A DNA stretch of 64,000 nucleotides. Origin: Odobenus rosmarus divergens. Taxonomy: Eukaryota; Chordata; Mammalia; Carnivora; Odobenidae. Location of the stretch: assembly GCF_000321225.1 (NCBI RefSeq), contig NW_004450324.1, positions 1,068,877 to 1,132,876 on the forward strand. The letters run 5' to 3'. The notes under the pieces are model-generated. The model was not told the DNA's origin and ran no database searches. It was given only the letters and a program-made list of their open reading frames with translations. Shown here piece after piece: positions 61,061-64,000 of the stretch (positions are counted from its first letter, which is position 1; each line of letters begins with the position of its first letter). A program made the translations under genes and the position numbers.

Positions 61061-62709
61061 AATCTCTATAACCAATGTGGGACTCAAACTTACAACCCCG
61101 AAATCAGGAGTCACGTGCTCTACCAACTGAGTCAGGCAGGCGTCCCAATGTTTCTTATTTTTAAACATAACTATATACCAGACCCTCAAAATTTCATGTT
61201 AAATCTCTAGTTTTGTCTATAAAACAGTCAGCAACTACAATTTTGGGCCACTGCCCCAGCAACTAATTATCTCAGAAAAAAGCAATTCCTTAGCTCCAGC
61301 CATAAATGTGAAAGTTATTTCAGACTATGTTATCGTTATAAGGAAGAGTATTACATTTCCTGTAACATCTGTCTCAGTGTTGTTCATATGACAGAATTTA
61401 CCTCATAAATGCAGTGCATTAGGGCAGCTACCACATCAATGTGAGTTACAGTTTCTAGAAGGCTTTGACATACTTCTATAAATAGAATTCTAGCTATATT
61501 CGGATTTTTCCACTCAGTATACCATTACAGGACACAAAGAGAGGTGTAATGACAATATCCCAAGTATTTAAGATAGTAAAACAGCAGCTGAGCCTGAGAA
61601 TTGCAATTGTGCGCGGTAAGTGATTGGTTTCAACGTTGCTTCAGTCTCCATCAGAAAGCCCTGGAAAGCTCAGCTTTCTCTAACCATGTCATATTGCTTG
61701 TTTACATTCTTTTCTAATCTGAATAAACTACATGAAAGAGATGGAAATGCAAACTGGAACTCCATTTCAATGTGTCCCTAGCCCTGAACCAGCCCAAGGA
61801 GTTTCCAAAACCAGTCCCTAGCCTGTTGCAACACTGAGTGTATCAGAGAAGATACAGAGCATGCTTGCTCCCCAGTAACTTTATGCATACCAAAAAGACC
61901 AAATGCCTCCAAAAAGACAACCCAAGGAATGGCAGTCAAAGTAAAAAATCCAAGGTGCCTATCATAATGTATGTCTCTTTATTTTATCACCAAAATACAT
62001 TGCTGCATTTGATTTTCTTATGTAATATATTCCAATTAAACTAGAAATTCTATAAAATTTTCAGTTAAGAAATTACTAGAAAAGACCCAGCTATGATATT
62101 CAGATAGTAACTGATCTGAGGAACATAACCCATGCTAATATTATTGAATTCATGGACAGAGGCAAAGGTATGTCAGGGGTGGGGATCTGAAATGCTCCCT
62201 TTCTGGGATATAATTTTCATCTCATTTTTGATAATGGTTTTAAATCTAGTGTAATGATACAAGCCCCTTTTTCCATGCTCAAGGAAATGGTACTTGATAT
62301 ACATATTTAGAGGTTGCTCTTAAGCCACAAAGTGGCCTGAACTCTGCCTGTCTGCCACAGCCCTACACTTGAGCTTAACCCGCTTGCTGTCCAGAGAGAC
62401 CCTTGCTGGTTTCAGGTCTTCAGGCTCTCTGCGGTAATCTGGACGTAGATGACCTGTAAGAAGCAGGAATCACCCAACTATCGAACTGACTGTATCTTAC
62501 TCTTCAGCAAATACACCTTCCAGCTTATTCCATTTGCTAAAGCAATTGAGCTTTGATTCTGAACTTCACTGAGAACACAAGCTACTTCCCTTAACTAGGC
62601 TAAGTCTGCATCACGCAGCAGGGGTGGGGGCAGGGGCCTAAAACCATGACCCTGACCTAAGGAAGATACTCTGCATGGGTAAAAGACCCAGACGGTAACG
62701 TCTCCTTAC

Positions 62710-62760
62710 CTGATACGGGTAGTTGTACCAGCAGTGCCTTGTATTCCACAACCAGGGGGT
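62710..62760 (-). CDS. CERS6: CERS6 coding exon (probably exon 4), start of TLC domain
   Basis: Read on the minus strand, this 51-nt exon encodes 17 residues, [17 protein letters not shown], in phase 0 at both ends. It is preceded by a T-rich tract ending in CAG (acceptor at 62761-62762) and followed by GTAAGG (donor at 62708-62709). The residues match ceramide synthase 6 and differ clearly from CERS5, which as I recall it has PWFWDIRQCW at this place. The segment sits near the beginning of the TLC domain, about residues 156-172 of a protein of about 384. CERS6 is a multi-pass endoplasmic-reticulum enzyme that N-acylates sphinganine or sphingosine, preferring C14-C16 acyl-CoA, to make (dihydro)ceramide. 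The next exon continues the frame exactly. The exon number rests on general CerS gene structure, not on an alignment. Confidence 0.95.
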
Positions 62761-64000
62761 CTGAAAAAAATGACAAACACATTTTACATGTTTTGGAAAT
62801 GAAGCAGGATAAGAGATGCTTTTGACAGATGCTTGTCCCCAATATTTGGGATTTCAATAATCTACCTGTATGAGAACTGAAGGACTTTAACTAGAATTAG
62901 GATATTAAAGCAATTAATATGCCATTATACATGCTCTCTGGGTAATCTTCTAAACTCAACTGGTAGTGACGTAGGAAGACGTTAGGGGCCAAAGCCTACT
63001 GCCAAGAAAGAATTCTTGAGACGTCTTTGGTGCAAAGGGGTGGTTTTATTAAAGCACAGGGACAGGACTCGTGTGCAGGAGGAGCTGCACTGGGGTCATG
63101 AGGAGCGGCCCATGATATACCTTCAAGTTGTGAGGGGGTTAGGGATAGCGTAAGTCTCTAAGGAATTTTGGAAGCAAGGTTTCCAGGACCTTGAGGGGGC
63201 TAGCTGTTATTGGGAAAAGGTCATTTACTACTGTCTAATAAAAACCTTAGTCATGAGACCCTTCAGATGTATATCGGTGGACCATATGCTTGAGGGATGA
63301 CTGCCAACACAAGGAAGTTTCCAAAAGAATTTTTATACGTTAAAGTAGGATTACAGGATCCTGGGGAGGGGGGAAACTGGGCTAGAATTGCCTTTTGCCC
63401 TTAGGAAAGTGTCAACATCAGGGCAGTTGAGTCCCTAGAGGAACTGCCACTCTGCCTGTTTCAAGGACTTGTCAGTGGGCTGTAGGTAGTAAGGAAATTT
63501 AATATTTTTTCTTCTGCCTTTGTTTCTCACATCAGTAGTATTTCAGGCTACTTCTGCGAGAGAGTCCCCACTGGTGTTTTTTGTATTTTACTGTTACATG
63601 GACACCTTCCTACTACGTAACCAGCCTCTGCAGCAGAGCCTTTTAGGGGTCTCACTTAGACTGGATGCAAATCATCAATCTCACTATTATCAATAAACAA
63701 TGCTGACAGTTGGTGCAAACTACTCTGAAACTCCTCCAACCCAACGTTGCAAAGCAACATTATCAATCAATCCTTTCATGCTTTGATGACCAGTGGTTAA
63801 GTAATCAGGCAGGTATACTGATTTCAGTAGAACAGCCCAGACTAATTCCAGGCCTGAGGGAATTAACCCTCACAGCATACTCCACTCCCCAACTCATGGT
63901 CAAGGTCTTTTAAAGACAAAACAATCATTCTTAATTTGACAGCAATCACTTGCCTTACAACACTGTAAAATCAAATAGAACAGCTAAGGGTACACACAGA
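62761..64000 (-). other. CERS6: CERS6 intron upstream of exon 4 (3' part)
   Basis: This is the 3' end of the intron before exon 4, cut by the window edge. It contains the sense-oriented LTR at about 63000-63605. 63606-64000 holds nothing I recognise. Confidence 0.8.
63000..63605 (-). mobile_element. Solo LTR, class I endogenous retrovirus-like, sense to CERS6
   Basis: On the minus strand this block ends with a classic R/U5 pattern: AATAAA (plus-strand TTTATT at 63045-63050), then CCACCCCTTTGCACCAAAG and a 'TCTCAAGAATTCTTTCTTGGCA' type U5 end close to 63000. The far side may start TGTCC or TGTAAC near 63598-63605. No gag, pol or env-like sequence lies next to it, so it looks like a solo LTR left by recombination. 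I found no convincing short target duplication, so both borders are approximate. It lies only 240 bp upstream of CERS6 exon 4 in gene sense. Family assignment rests on the U5 pattern from memory; an unrelated repeat class is possible. Confidence 0.55.

Larger units (their letters stand above)
60778..61147 (-). mobile_element. Short tRNA-derived SINE (outer copy), split by a younger SINEC
   Basis: The body at about 61016-61147 ends in 'CTCTACCAACTGAGTCAGG', a tRNA-like head in reverse, with a different middle from SINEC copies nearby. Its own flanks TGTTTCTTATTTTTA recur at 60763-60777 and about 61149-61163, on the outer side of the inner SINE. Confidence 0.8.
58640..62709 (-). other. CERS6: CERS6 intron between exons 4 and 5
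   Basis: This 4,070-bp intron has GT-AG borders. Its main content is the nested SINE pair at about 60778-61147. A weak MIR-like stretch may lie at 60010-60120. 58640-60000 and 61160-62700 hold no recognised exon, RNA gene or young repeat. Confidence 0.85.
37042..62760 (-). other. CERS6: CERS6 gene span seen in this window (partial gene)
   Basis: Four exons in correct order and phase define the minus-strand gene, 380 coding nt in all. Missing upstream (beyond 64000) are the start codon, the first transmembrane segment, the Hox-like domain and about 155 residues. Missing downstream (before base 1) are the last TLC segment, the acidic C-terminal tail that carries phosphorylation sites in CerS proteins, and the 3' UTR. 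No promoter, CpG island or polyadenylation site of the gene itself was found, as expected for an internal piece. Confidence 0.93.

Noticed and set aside
37042..62760. CERS5 instead of CERS6
   Set aside because: The exon residues ([35 protein letters not shown]) fit CERS6; CERS5 differs at many of these places. Introns are present, so it is not a processed copy either.

Overview
This is vertebrate nuclear DNA from a mammal of the order Carnivora. It is AT-rich, almost wholly non-coding, and full of tRNA-derived SINEs of the carnivore SINEC type (head 'GCCTGGGTGGCTCAG', tail 'AAATAAATAAAATCTT') and carnivore L1 3' ends. The SINE subtype (body 'CCTTCGGCTCAGGTCATGATC') looks like an arctoid caniform (bear, seal or mustelid group) rather than a dog or cat; this is from memory of the subfamilies and was not searched.

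The only gene I can support is part of CERS6 (ceramide synthase 6), on the minus strand. Four consecutive coding exons, with correct splice sites and continuous reading frame, lie at 62710-62760, 58547-58639, 39875-40003 and 37042-37148. By family structure they should be exons 4 to 7. They encode about 126 residues of the TLC (TRAM-LAG1-CLN8) domain, including the catalytic His-His pair and the Lag1 motif. The N-terminal exons (first membrane segment, Hox-like domain) lie beyond 64000 and the C-terminal exons lie before base 1, so everything else here is intron.

Layout: 1-37041 is the 5' part (in gene sense) of a very long intron after exon 7, with old L1M, L2, MIR and hAT remnants and younger L1 and SINE insertions. 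37149-39874 is a short, nearly repeat-free intron between exons 7 and 6. 40004-58546 is the intron between exons 6 and 5; it carries a plus-strand BTF3 processed pseudogene whose 5' part falls in a 690-base assembly gap, and a 1.35 kb hAT-type DNA transposon. 58640-62709 lies between exons 5 and 4 and has a nested SINE pair. 62761-64000, upstream of exon 4, has a class I ERV-like LTR in the sense orientation only 240 bp from exon 4.

The most interesting signals are retrotransposition products. One is an L1 with an inverted 5' part and an apparent 3' transduction, bounded by an exact 15-bp target duplication (33088-33923). Others are a second inverted L1 (16127-16459), an L1 insert with only about 30 nt of L1 sequence (11377-11434), and the sense LTR next to exon 4. 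I found no evidence of a new protein-coding system.
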